This document shows, one piece after another, positions 32,406 to 41,214 of a stretch of DNA of 64,000 nt. The position numbers and the translations under genes were made by a program. Location: contig NZ_FTNK01000002.1 in assembly GCF_900156375.1 (NCBI RefSeq), positions 62,001-126,000 of the forward strand. The letters are read 5' to 3'. Position 1 is the first letter of the stretch; each line of letters starts with the position of its first letter. The notes under the pieces are model-generated. The model made no database searches and was not told the origin of the DNA. It worked only from the letters and a program-made list of their open reading frames with translations. The DNA comes from Paenibacillus macquariensis. GTDB taxonomy: Bacteria; Bacillota; Bacilli; Paenibacillales; Paenibacillaceae.

Positions 32406-33639
32406 GTCGTTCCATCCTCCAAAGATGTATTGTTTAACGGTAATGTAACTGTAATTTTCATACCCTGAGGAATTGACGATTCTACAATAAAGGAACCATG
32501 AATCCTGTCACAACGTGCCTTCATTCCTGCCATCCCAAAACCCTGAATAATCGAATTCGCTGCAGTGAGATATCCATTATCCTGAATGATCATGGATATA
32601 GTGTCTTTCGTCTCTTGAAGAGAAATATCAACTTGGGAGGCTTCTGCATGGCGAATAACGTTCGTTAGTGCCTCTTGAAGAATGCGATAAAGTGTTTCAG
32701 AAATATCATACTTCCAACGAGATAGGGAATGAGAAGTTGTCAGTGAAATTTGAAGACCGCTTTGAGCTTGTACTTGTTTCACTAAACTTTTCAGAGTTAC
32801 GATTCCTAAATCTGCATCATCAATGGCCATTTCATGTACCACGGTTCTAACTTCTTTGAGACATTGCCGTGCAATCTCTAGAACGTTGTTAACGGTGGCA
32901 TCGGCTTCTGCAGAATTTGCCTTAATGACATAAGGTAGCGCTTGAAGCTGAACAATCACCGATGTAAGACCATGTCCAATACTGTCGTGAATATCCCTTG
33001 AAATTCGGGTTCGTTCCTCTAAGACAGCGTACCGCAAGGAATCAACAGTAGCTTCCTCGAGTTTATTATGGGTTTGTTGAAGTTGTGCATGTGCTTCTTC
33101 TAATTGTGAATGAACGAGACTTAACTCTTGATAATGTATCTTACTGAGTTGATTGGCTTCACTCTTGAACCGATATCCCCACATAACAAGGTAAATCCCA
33201 ACTAAATTACCAACAACAAGAAGTAGTGAATCTAATGAATTTTGTTGGGCTACGATTCAATCACCACATGCGAGAGAATCACAAACGATACAACAATAAT
33301 AGAAGCTAACCGTGGGAGCTTAAACGCTATTAGACCGACAAGAGAATACGTCATAGCTACTGCTGTTGAACGCATATCAAGTACAATCCATGATAATACC
33401 GTCACACTCCAAATGACTACAATGGTTACAACACGTCCAGAATCCGTCCACAAGTGTCTAGGTACCCACAATAGAGATTGGTAACCTACTAAAAGGATGA
33501 CCCACATTATGAGATGTAGTGGTGTATGTGTAGGAATGGTTTTCACAAAGATATAGAACAGAATCAAGCTGATTACAATGATCCATGTTTGCTTTCGGAT
33601 CGTTTGTTGAAATTTAAATAGCCAATGTTCTGATTTCAC
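32402..33639 (-). pseudogene. Sensor histidine kinase (HisKA_3), split by one frameshift
   Basis: Minus strand. The N-terminal frame (33639-33250) has four or five membrane helices (TWIIVISLILFYIFV; LIMWVILLVGYQSLLW; VTIVVIWSVTVLSWIVL; IIVVSFVILSHVVIES) and then stops. The kinase frame carries on: AQQNSLDSLLLVVGNLVGIY joins exactly there and continues into the helix linker, the His site RISRDIHDSIGHGL and the ATPase domain EALTNVIRHAEASQ, GFGMAGMKARCDRIHG. A one-base loss near 33258 separates them. With correction it is a DesK-like cytoplasmic-tailed kinase of about 412 residues. A broken partner for an intact regulator, or a sequence error. Confidence 0.9.
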
Positions 33640-33687
33640 ATTTCACACTTCCCACCTAAGAAATAGGTACTATATTATATTTAGAGC

Positions 33688-34137
33688 TTATAGGCTCGCT
33701 ACCCTAAATTGTTTGAATTTCAAATAAACATAGTAGCGACGTAAGCAGACACTAACGAGAGGAATCATTAACATGTCATTACCCAATGATACCAGATTGT
33801 GGGTTTCTCCCCAATGACCAATTACAGCACGAAGCAGAATAAGAACTAGAAATAGGATGATTCCGAATAAAGGTGTCTTTGATGTAACCTTGCCATGAGT
33901 AGGATGAATGCGCACCTGTTCAATCTTTCCTCTCCATATGCCAAGGATAAAGCCAGCAATAGTACAGATCAGTAATATTGTAATATTTAGTATTGTCACT
34001 GTAAATGTGCTTGCGATGCCCATGCCGATTGCAAATACTAATAGTGCCGGTGTAATCCACATTGTCTTGGGACGAATCACTCTTTCACGAGCCAACATGA
34101 ATACAGAAATGATCATAATCATTAAATAGTTTATCAT
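33688..34137 (-). CDS. CcdC-like membrane protein (DUF1453)
   Basis: 149 residues on the minus strand with four helices. ARERVIRPKTMWITPALLVF and GFILGIWRGKIEQVRIHPTH then GKVTSKTPLFGIILFLVL are the features of the CcdC/DUF1453 family. It lies directly upstream of the two-component genes and probably shares their transcript. CcdC was first seen near cytochrome c assembly genes, but its role is not established. Confidence 0.85.
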   Translation of the reverse strand: MINYLMIMIISVFMLARERVIRPKTMWITPALLVFAIGMGIASTFTVTILNITILLICTIAGFILGIWRGKIEQVRIHPTHGKVTSKTPLFGIILFLVLILLRAVIGHWGETHNLVSLGNDMLMIPLVSVCLRRYYVYLKFKQFRVASL

Positions 34138-34199
34138 TTTTAATTACCCCTCTTCGCTTCTTATTGACTAAAGTATATAAAGAATTCGTTCAAGGAGAG

Positions 34200-34248
34200 T
34201 CCACCTAAAGGTTGAAATATGACTTGCGAGAGTCAACATCTAGGTGGA
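34200..34248 (+). other. Structured leader hairpin
   Basis: TCCACCTA (about 34199-34206) pairs with TAGGTGGA (about 34241-34248), enclosing an inner stem GGTTGA / TCAAC. No T tract. It lies upstream of the GrpB gene, about 115 bases before its start, and could be an mRNA structure or the remnant of a repeat. Confidence 0.4.
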
Positions 34249-34362
34249 GGATCATGAATCTAGAAGGATCGGGCTTTCGCCTCACGTTTCCCGAGTGTAT
34301 AATTATGGAATTAAATTAGACTGCACATGTTCTTACATATTAGAGAACTTGGAGGGATTGAC

Positions 34363-34917
34363 TTGGAGATTGTCGTGGTTTCAGAATACGATCCAGAATG
34401 GATTGAAGAATATGAGCAAGAGAAAGTAAAAATTAGTCATGTGTTAAGTGATGTTTTATTAAGAATCGAACATATCGGAAGTACATCTATTCCTAAATTA
34501 GGATCGAAACCAATAATCGATATGATGGTGGGGGTTTCAGATTTACAACAGGTTTCCGAAGTGTATATCACGGGTCTAAAGGGAATTGGATACGAGTATG
34601 TATTCAAACCAAATTTTCCAGAACGTAGATTTTTTCGCAGAGGAGAATGGAGAGCTGGAACTCATCACCTTCACATTTACGAATATGAGAGTGAAAATTG
34701 GATAAATAATATTTTATTTAGAGACTATTTGAAAAATGATTCAAGCATGATGGAGGAGTACTACCTTCTTAAGAAGAAACTTGAACAACAACATAAGCAT
34801 GATCGGGTAGCCTATACCGAAGGTAAGTCAGATTTCATAGGAATGGTTATTGAAATGGCAAAGATGGACAAAGAGCATGTGGATAGTCAGAAATCTCAAC
34901 AGGGAGGTGTGGAATGA
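34363..34917 (+). CDS. GrpB-family nucleotidyltransferase-like protein (UPF0157)
   Basis: 184 residues from TTG 34363, with GGAGGG 6 bases upstream. EIVVVSEYDPEWIEEYEQEK, HIGSTSIPKLGSKPIIDMMV (about residues 43-62: the GSTS and DxxV pattern of the nucleotidyltransferase fold) and THHLHIYEYESENW are the hallmarks of the GrpB family. Some members are fused to dephospho-CoA kinase; role unclear. Its stop overlaps the next gene's start (ATGA), so the two are translationally coupled. Confidence 0.92.
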   Translation: MEIVVVSEYDPEWIEEYEQEKVKISHVLSDVLLRIEHIGSTSIPKLGSKPIIDMMVGVSDLQQVSEVYITGLKGIGYEYVFKPNFPERRFFRRGEWRAGTHHLHIYEYESENWINNILFRDYLKNDSSMMEEYYLLKKKLEQQHKHDRVAYTEGKSDFIGMVIEMAKMDKEHVDSQKSQQGGVE

Positions 34918-35777
34918 GTCCAGTAACGATTGAATTAGACAATATATCTTTTCAATTACAACAAGAACATCGATTTGATTGGCTAGAAGAATTGGGGACC
35001 GTGTTTACAGTCTTTGACCAACAAGACTCAGGAAATATATCATTCGGTATTATTAAGCACGGAATTAAGAGATTTGTTAAATATGCAGGTGCTCAAACGC
35101 TTGAATATCATGGGGATCCTCAAGATGCTATTGAGAATCTGAAGCGAGCTATGCCAATTTATGAAGATTTAAAGCATGAACATCTGATTACGTTAGTTGA
35201 TCATTTTGAGGCACAAGAAGGTTATGCTGCTATTTTCGAATGGGTCGAAGGTGAATGCCTACATCCACATTGGTCATTTCCTCCACCTGCTAAGTATGAC
35301 AATCCCAATTCTCCGTTTTATAGATATCGACAACTGCCCATTGACGTTCGATTATCATCATTAGATCGTATTTTTTCGTTTCATGTAAATGTAGAGAAGA
35401 TGGGTTATGTTGCAGTTGATTTTTATGACGGAAGTATATTGTATGATTTTGATTCTGATATGACGAAGATATGTGATATTGATTTATATCAAAATAGACC
35501 ATTTACTAATAATATGGGAAGACACTGGGGATCTTCACGGTTCATGTCTCCAGAAGAGTTTGAATATGGTGCAGTCATTGATCATACAACGAATGTCTTC
35601 AATATGGGGGCTGTAGCTTTTGCTCTGATTGGTGGAGAACTGGATAGATCTTTCACGAAATGGGAAGCGGGCATTGCATTGTATAATATAGCAGTAAAAG
35701 CTATAGATCCTAACAGAAACCATAGATTTACATCGGTATCTGAATTTTATGCAGCTTGGAAGTATGCCCGAACTTGA
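34914..35777 (+). CDS. Atypical protein-kinase-like protein
   Basis: 287 residues. An N-lobe Lys is in GIKRFVKYAGAQT, the hinge is in AIFEWVEGECLHP, and the C-lobe is visible in SRFMSPEEFEYGAVIDHTTN with VFNMGAVAFALIGG and KAIDPNRNHRFTSVSEFYAA, typical of Ser/Thr kinases. The active-site loop is unusual: the HRDxKxxN region reads YVAVDFYDGSIL and the DFG reads DID (ICDIDLY). So either a divergent kinase or a pseudokinase. It overlaps GrpB by 4 bases; a GrpB-kinase pair may act together on a small metabolite. Confidence 0.85.
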   Translation: MSPVTIELDNISFQLQQEHRFDWLEELGTVFTVFDQQDSGNISFGIIKHGIKRFVKYAGAQTLEYHGDPQDAIENLKRAMPIYEDLKHEHLITLVDHFEAQEGYAAIFEWVEGECLHPHWSFPPPAKYDNPNSPFYRYRQLPIDVRLSSLDRIFSFHVNVEKMGYVAVDFYDGSILYDFDSDMTKICDIDLYQNRPFTNNMGRHWGSSRFMSPEEFEYGAVIDHTTNVFNMGAVAFALIGGELDRSFTKWEAGIALYNIAVKAIDPNRNHRFTSVSEFYAAWKYART

Positions 35778-35809
35778 GTGCAGAGACTAAATTGATTTGA
35801 GGTGTTTAT

Positions 35810-36726
35810 ATGAGTGAACATACCATTTATAAAAGTGAAGAAGGTAAGAGAAAGATACATAATTATTATGAATCATACTTAAGAATGTTCGATGTTGATT
35901 TTCAAAGAGTATACGTCAACACCCGCTTTGGTAATACACATACTTTAGTGACAGGACCTGTTGATGGAAAACCACTATTTATTCTTCAGGGAGGCAATTG
36001 TATCAATCCGATGACGCTATCCTGGTTCTCTACCTTGTTTGGAGAGTATCGGATTTATGCACCAGATACAATCGGGCATCCTGGTTTCAGTGCAGAAACA
36101 AGAATATCTGCCAAAGATGAAAGTTTTGCTTTATGGATTTCTGATATAATGGAACATTTTGAAGTTGAGAAAAGTGCTTTTATTGGCCCATCTTATGGCG
36201 GGGGTATCATCCTGAGATTGGCAACTTTTATGCCAGAGAAAATTGCATGGCTGTTTTAGTGGCACCTTCTGGATTGCAGTTAGGCTCAAAGGTGTCAATG
36301 ATACATAAAATATTGATCCCGATGTTACTGTTTAAAATGAGTTCATCACAAGTGCAATTGCATAAGATTGCAGATGTGATGTCGTATAAAAGCATGAAAT
36401 CGATAGATGAAAGCATTATTGGAGAAATTTTAACACATGTTAAATTAGAACAAGATATGCCTAAATTAACCGAAAAGATAGAGCTTGTGAATTATTCCTC
36501 TCCAACAATGCTTTTGGTAAGTAAAAAGGATATTTTCTTCCCAGCTGTAAATGTGATGCGGGTTGCAGATACAATCATACCGAACTTAGTAACAACAATT
36601 ACCTATGAAATGGGTCATTTCCCATCTCAAGAATTATTGAAGGATATCAATAACGATATTAAAAAGTTCCTTGATGTTAACTATCAAATCGTTGGGTGGA
36701 CAGGGAAGGGAAGAACCCTCATCTAA
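35810..36726 (+). pseudogene. Alpha/beta hydrolase, frameshifted
   Basis: First frame 35810-36259: HTLVTGPVDGKPLFILQGGN, the nucleophile elbow SAFIGPSYGGGIILRLA (Gly-Pro-Ser-Tyr-Gly) and FMPEKIA. Then a one-base loss near 36246 puts the rest in another frame: AVLVAPSGLQLGS, the Asp-bearing SPTMLLVSKKDIFFP and the catalytic His region MGHFPSQELLKDI, ending at 36726. Corrected length about 305, normal for proline iminopeptidase/epoxide hydrolase-like enzymes. Start ATG 35810 follows TTGAGGTG. Confidence 0.9.
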
Positions 36727-36756
36727 CCTAAACCCAAGATTCAACAAGGAGGATTT

Positions 36757-37317
36757 ATGAAACTAATTATAATATTCGGACCACAGGCCGTTGGTAAAAT
36801 GACAGTTGGACAAGAGTTGGAAAAAATAACGGAATTGAAACTCTTCCATAATCATATGACGATTGATTTGGTTTCTCCTTTTTTCAGCTATGGGACTAAA
36901 GAAGGCAAAAGACTAGTTCATTTATTTCGACAAGAAATATTTGAGGAAGTATCCCGGAGTGATCTATACGGATTGATTTTTACTTATGTGTGGGCATTTG
37001 ATATGGAAGAGGATTGGGATTATATCAATAAAATTAGTGATTTGTTTGAATCAAAAGGTGGGGTTGTTTACTTTGTTGAGCTTGAAGCAGATGTAGAAGA
37101 AAGGATAGATCGTAACAAGAGCCCCCACAGATTAATGCATAAACCTACAAAAAGGAATATTGAGTGGTCTGAACATGATTTAATAAGCACAATGGAGAAC
37201 CACAGGTTAAATTCAAATGATGGAGAGATTAGTAAGAATAACTATATTAGAATCAATAATTCAGGAGTGACTCCGGAAGTAGTTGCAATGATCATTAAGG
37301 AAAAGTTTCTATTATAG
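36757..37317 (+). CDS. P-loop small-molecule kinase, shikimate-kinase-like
   Basis: 186 residues. Walker A region IIFGPQAVGKMTVGQELEKI (residues 4-23; Met follows the Lys where Ser or Thr is usual), FHNHMTIDLVSPFF and an LID-like end VYFVELEADVEERIDRN. Belongs to the AAA/ATP-binding kinase-like group common in Bacillus accessory regions. Substrate unknown. Start ATG 36757 follows AAGGAGG. Confidence 0.88.
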   Translation: MKLIIIFGPQAVGKMTVGQELEKITELKLFHNHMTIDLVSPFFSYGTKEGKRLVHLFRQEIFEEVSRSDLYGLIFTYVWAFDMEEDWDYINKISDLFESKGGVVYFVELEADVEERIDRNKSPHRLMHKPTKRNIEWSEHDLISTMENHRLNSNDGEISKNNYIRINNSGVTPEVVAMIIKEKFLL

Positions 37318-37378
37318 CTACTGTCGAGATGAAACAATAATAGGAATACTTTGATGAAAATACGAACTGAGGTGAACT

Positions 37379-37867
37379 ATGACAAAGCACATAACATTGG
37401 CTGACGGAAGAACAGTTGAAGTAGAATGCCTGAGTTGTGCGTTGACGAGTGGATTGATTACGCCAACAGGAGGAGTCATTTACGAGTCAGATCACTTCCA
37501 TGTTCATCAAGATGTGGCATACCCCATAAGAGGATTGGTTATTGTGGCATCCAAAAGACATTTTTACGGTATGGATGAATTGAGCGTCGAAGAACAAATG
37601 GAATATATCTCATTAATACATAAAATCAGACATGAACAAAGAAATCTCCTCGGGATTGATCACGTTTATTATTTCTATAATGAAGATACAACACATCACT
37701 TTCATCTATGGATGGTTCCTAGATATGAATGGATGAAGGAATTTGGTAATTCAGTTGAATCACTAAGGCCCGTATTATTACACGCCAGAAATCATATGAA
37801 TAACGAAGAGAATATGGAATCTGTATTAGAAGGTATAACAATTTTAAGAGATGGACTTCGAAGTTAA
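37379..37867 (+). CDS. HIT-family hydrolase
   Basis: 162 residues. The histidine triad HHFHLWMVPR (about 111-120, HxHxH pattern), upstream CLSCALTSGLITPTGG with a possible zinc site and IRGLVIVASKRHFYGMDELS. HIT proteins cleave nucleotide-linked bonds such as Ap4A or adenosine phosphoramidates. Start ATG 37379 follows TGAGGTG. GTCATCTAACAGGG-like bases after the stop (37888-37900) resemble a left core. Confidence 0.9.
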   Translation: MTKHITLADGRTVEVECLSCALTSGLITPTGGVIYESDHFHVHQDVAYPIRGLVIVASKRHFYGMDELSVEEQMEYISLIHKIRHEQRNLLGIDHVYYFYNEDTTHHFHLWMVPRYEWMKEFGNSVESLRPVLLHARNHMNNEENMESVLEGITILRDGLRS

Positions 37868-37940
37868 GCTATCAGTTTAATCTGGACCTCATCTAACAGG
37901 GGGAATATAAACGAATTGCAAAGGTGGCTGTTCACTAGAG

Positions 37941-38717
37941 ATGTACAAGATTGTATTTTTTGATGCAGACGGAACTTTATTAAGTGAAATAGATAGAAGG
38001 ATGCCACAAAGCACGATAGAAGCAATTGAAAGACTGATTGATCGAGGAATCAAAGTGGTAGTTGCGACAGGAAGGCCCTACAATTTGTGCGAAGAGTTCA
38101 AGAAGATGGGCATTGATACTATTATTTGTGCAAACGGCGCACTTGTAAAATGTAATGATACAACGATTTATAAATCCGTTCTGAGAACGGAAACGGTTCG
38201 TATGGTCTCAGATTTCGCCGAATTAAATGATCACGCACTGTCATATTTCACCGAGAAGTACGCTATGAACGGTAAGGGCTCCGAAAATCAGCGGATTATG
38301 AGCGCATTAAAAGAAACCTTGACCCTTACCGATTATCCAGAAAGAATAGGTTCATTGTCAGAAGAAATATACGGTATGTGTTTGTATGCTGATGAGGTTG
38401 AAGCACAGAAATTCGTAGATCAATTTCCAAAGCTTAAATTCAAGCGTTGGCACAACTATGTGATGAACGTTTATGAAGACACGGAAGCTTCCAAATCATC
38501 TGCAATTATTCAAGTTTTAGACTATTACAACATTTGTAGATCAGAAGCCATCGCTTTCGGTGACGGCGGTAACGATATCGACATGTTAGAGTATGTAGGA
38601 TTGGGAATTGCTATGGGCAACGCTGAGCAAGAGCTACAAGATAAAGCAGACTTTATTACCAAAAAGGCAAGCGAAGATGGGATCTCCCACGCGTTACAAT
38701 ATTTTTCTGTCATTTGA
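37941..38717 (+). CDS. Cof-type HAD hydrolase
   Basis: 258 residues. Motif I KIVFFDADGTLLSEIDRRMP (nucleophile Asp 9), motif II VVATGRPYNLCEEF, motif III with Lys near KFKRWHNYVMNVYE and motif IV IAFGDGGNDIDMLEY (about residues 206-220). The C2 cap in the middle is typical of Cof/YbhA proteins, which remove phosphate from sugars and cofactors. Start ATG 37941; AAGGTGG upstream. Confidence 0.94.
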   Translation: MYKIVFFDADGTLLSEIDRRMPQSTIEAIERLIDRGIKVVVATGRPYNLCEEFKKMGIDTIICANGALVKCNDTTIYKSVLRTETVRMVSDFAELNDHALSYFTEKYAMNGKGSENQRIMSALKETLTLTDYPERIGSLSEEIYGMCLYADEVEAQKFVDQFPKLKFKRWHNYVMNVYEDTEASKSSAIIQVLDYYNICRSEAIAFGDGGNDIDMLEYVGLGIAMGNAEQELQDKADFITKKASEDGISHALQYFSVI

Positions 38718-38740
38718 TATAAAGGATGGGGAGAGTATTT

Positions 38741-38833
38741 ATGGGATATTCAATATTTGGGGATACGATGTTTGATATGCTTAAATACTTCCCTTCATTG
38801 GTCAACATAGAGGTTAACCGCGAGACGGATTAA
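38741..38833 (+). pseudogene. 30-residue orphan frame
   Basis: Begins MGYSIFGDTMFDMLKYFPSL after GGGGAGAG and stops at 38833. It has a real ribosome site but looks like the start of a longer gene that has been cut. Family not recognised. Confidence 0.35.
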
Positions 38834-38876
38834 AGGAAGTGAATAAATTCCGACACTAAAACGGGAGGGATAAGAT

Positions 38877-39419
38877 ATGCAAGTAGAAACGGAAAGATTA
38901 ATCATTCGTGATTTTCAAATGGAAGACTGGATAGGTGTACATAAGTATGCATCGAACCATGAAGTAACTGAACATACGATTTGGGGACCGAATAGTGAAG
39001 ATGAGACAAAAACATATATTAAAGAAGAAATCGCAAAACAACAGGTGATCGACCGAACTGATTTTGAATTTGGAGTCATTTTGAAAAAGACGAATGAATT
39101 AATGGGTGGATGTGGAATTCATATTAATGAACATAATGCTGAATTAGGGTACTGTTTTAACCCTGATTTTTGGGGGAATGGTTATGCTACAGAAGCAGCA
39201 AAAGCCATGTTAATGCTTGGTTTTGAAACCTTCAATGTACATAGAATTTATGCGACATGCCGTCCTGGAAATATACCATCAGCGAGTGTCTTGAAGAGAA
39301 TCGGAATGAAACAAGAAGGCCATCTACGAGGACATATGTGGCACAAAGGGAAATTTCATGATTCTTATTTATTCTCAATACTAGAAGATGAATATTATAA
39401 TGGGAGAGGGAATTTATGA
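38877..39419 (+). CDS. GNAT acetyltransferase, RimJ/RimL type
   Basis: 180 residues. VETERLIIRDFQMEDWIGVH, GCGIHINEHNAELGYCFNPD, the acetyl-CoA loop WGNGYATEAAKAMLM (about 104-118) and ASVLKRIGMKQEGHLRGHMW. Typical N-acetyltransferase of small amines or ribosomal proteins. Start ATG 38877 follows GGGAGGG. Confidence 0.93.
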   Translation: MQVETERLIIRDFQMEDWIGVHKYASNHEVTEHTIWGPNSEDETKTYIKEEIAKQQVIDRTDFEFGVILKKTNELMGGCGIHINEHNAELGYCFNPDFWGNGYATEAAKAMLMLGFETFNVHRIYATCRPGNIPSASVLKRIGMKQEGHLRGHMWHKGKFHDSYLFSILEDEYYNGRGNL

Positions 39420-39455
39420 AAAAGTATAAATCAACACCTGATTTAAAGTCTTTCC

Positions 39456-39483
39456 TTGACTTCTAATGTATTAACTCTATAAT
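39456..39483 (+). promoter_or_regulatory. Sigma-A promoter
   Basis: TTGACT (39456-39461), 16 bases, TATAAT (39478-39483), 28 bases before the ATG at 39512. The best consensus promoter seen in the window. Confidence 0.75.
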
Positions 39484-39511
39484 TTGACTACAACTACTAG
39501 GAGGAACGCAT

Positions 39512-39757
39512 ATGTCTAAGGTTTATTCACGTAAGTATATTGAAACTGTCAAGATTGAAATGGTGAACAGATTGGGATTAAAGCAGGTGTATTTTAAGGA
39601 ACAAATAGGTGAGAGTTTAATTTATGAAGCTGTTGGGTTTGATAGAGGGACACAACACCGATTTTGTGTTAGACCCAAAACAGGAACGATTGATGAATTT
39701 GTTTCAGGAAAATGGATGAAAGTAAGAAACTTTATAATTAATACTAAAATTATTTAA
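39512..39757 (+). CDS. Small basic protein, unknown
   Basis: 81 residues, no membrane segment. SKVYSRKYIETVKIEMVNRL, GESLIYEAVGFDRGTQHRF and a strand-rich C-terminus (VRPKTGTIDEFVSGKW). No family recognised. ATG 39512 follows AGGAGG, with its own promoter just upstream. Confidence 0.78.
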   Translation: MSKVYSRKYIETVKIEMVNRLGLKQVYFKEQIGESLIYEAVGFDRGTQHRFCVRPKTGTIDEFVSGKWMKVRNFIINTKII

Positions 39758-39789
39758 TCTTTACGAAATACAATGTGGGGGTCATTCTC

Positions 39790-40227
39790 GTGGAAGTATT
39801 ATACAAAGACTACTTCATTTCAGACGATAAAATCAGAATTAACAGGCAATTCGTACTAGAGTACTTAGCTCAGAGCTATTGGGCTAACCGAAGACCGCCT
39901 GAACGAATATTGCAATCTATCGAATCTTCACATTGTTATGGTGTTTATCATAATAACAACCAAATTGGTTTTGCAAGAATCATCACGGATGGAGCGACCA
40001 TGTTCTATCTGTGTGATGTGTTTGTATTGCAAGAATATCAAGGACAGGGTATTGGGAAGAGATTAGTCGAATTGATTACTACTTCTGAAGAGTACGAATG
40101 GATGACAGGCGTATTAGGAACATTAGATGCTCATGGATTGTATGAACAGTTTGGATTCCAAAAAAATTCAGAACGATTTATGAGTAGACCTCCACAGGGT
40201 ATTATTAAACATCGGGAGAACAGGTGA
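39790..40227 (+). CDS. GNAT acetyltransferase
   Basis: 145 residues from GTG 39790 (GGGGGT 7 bases upstream). The acetyl-CoA loop is DVFVLQEYQGQGIGKRLVEL (about residues 75-94), the end is AHGLYEQFGFQK and SRPPQG. The YWANRRPPERI segment near residue 35 is typical of the YitI-like branch. Followed 5 bases later by a second GNAT gene. Confidence 0.92.
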   Translation: MEVLYKDYFISDDKIRINRQFVLEYLAQSYWANRRPPERILQSIESSHCYGVYHNNNQIGFARIITDGATMFYLCDVFVLQEYQGQGIGKRLVELITTSEEYEWMTGVLGTLDAHGLYEQFGFQKNSERFMSRPPQGIIKHRENR

Positions 40228-40231
40228 GTGT

Positions 40232-40738
40232 ATGAAGGAAACCGTAGAGGTTATTAGAGTATCAGAAGATCAAAAATCGATATTAAGACAGTTGGTAGAG
40301 TTGTATGAATATGATTTCAGTGAATTCAATCATGAAGATGTGAACGAATATGGATTGTATGGTTATACTTACTTTGACCACTACTGGACAGACGATACTA
40401 GGCATCCATTTTTCATTAAAGTTGAGGGTAAGTTTGCCGGTTTTATATTAGTTAATAGTTATTGTTACTTGGCCAAGGACAAGAACGCTAAATCGATCTC
40501 TGAATTCTTTGTTATGCGTAAGTATCGAAGAAAAGGAATAGGGAAAATAGCTATTAAAATGATTTTCGATCAATTCCAAGGTGAATGGGAAGTTCTTCAA
40601 CATGAAAACAACATTATTTCTAAGTCATTCTGGTTGAATGTTATTGAAGAATATACTAGCGGTAAATACATAGCCAGTGATGTTAAGACGCAAGAATGGG
40701 ATGGCACAGGATTACTCTTTAATAACAGTGTGAGCTAA
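40232..40738 (+). CDS. GNAT acetyltransferase
   Basis: 168 residues. SEDQKSILRQLVELYEYDFS, FADNV-like middle strands (HPFFIKVEGKFAGFILVNSY), the acetyl-CoA loop SEFFVMRKYRRKGIGKIAIK (about 90-109) and SKSFWLNVIEEYTSG. Start ATG 40232, with AGGTGAG just upstream, 5 bases after the previous gene. The end overlaps a GTGAGC/GCTCAC hairpin at 40729-40751 that may terminate the pair. Confidence 0.92.
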   Translation: MKETVEVIRVSEDQKSILRQLVELYEYDFSEFNHEDVNEYGLYGYTYFDHYWTDDTRHPFFIKVEGKFAGFILVNSYCYLAKDKNAKSISEFFVMRKYRRKGIGKIAIKMIFDQFQGEWEVLQHENNIISKSFWLNVIEEYTSGKYIASDVKTQEWDGTGLLFNNSVS

Positions 40739-40740
40739 CA

Positions 40741-41064
40741 GAAGCGCTCACTTTACCTCGCGTGTTGACCTTAAGCGAAGATCGTAAAGTGCTTATGAAC
40801 CCCGTTGAAGAATTGAAATTGCTTTGTGAAGCAAAACATCTCGTGTGTAAAGACCAGAAGGTTAATGGCAGTCACTTTGTGGATGTAACGGAGCAGCTCC
40901 TTGAAGTGAAAGTGGTCTTTAATATTGAAGATACGAATGCAGAAGCGGTAGGTCTTAAGATCCGTGGGGTCGGTGAGCAAGAAACGGTTATTCGTTACAA
41001 CATTGCCAATCAGAAGTTAACATTGGATTGCTCTAAGTCAGGTAAGCCGGTAAATAGTGTATAA
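40741..41064 (+). pseudogene. GH32 (sucrose/levan hydrolase) C-terminal remnant
   Basis: Readable without a start: ALTLPRVLTLSEDRKVLMNP, VEELKLL, then AVGLKIRGVGEQETVIRYNI and NQKLTLDCSKSG. These are the end of the beta-propeller and the start of the beta-sandwich domain of glycoside hydrolase family 32. The catalytic N-terminal 300 residues are missing. A relic of a metabolic gene among the accessory genes. Confidence 0.8.
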
Positions 41065-41089
41065 TAATTAAGGGCATAATGGAACTTTG

Positions 41090-41123
41090 ATAACATCAGG
41101 TGTAGGTCGCTTGATGTTTTTTT
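41090..41123 (+). terminator. Rho-independent terminator
   Basis: AACATCAGG (about 41091) pairs with CTTGATGTT (about 41109), followed by seven T. Confidence 0.8.
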
Positions 41124-41214
41124 ATGATTAGGGTAGATTATTTTGTGTAACGAGCATAAGAAGCTGTTAACCTTGATATTACACTTTAATTATCATCTAA
41201 CAACGGAGGTTAGT

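Noticed and set aside
33242..34129. Plus-strand frames opposite the kinase and CcdC-like genes
   Set aside because: They lack ribosome sites and mirror membrane-protein codons of the minus-strand genes.
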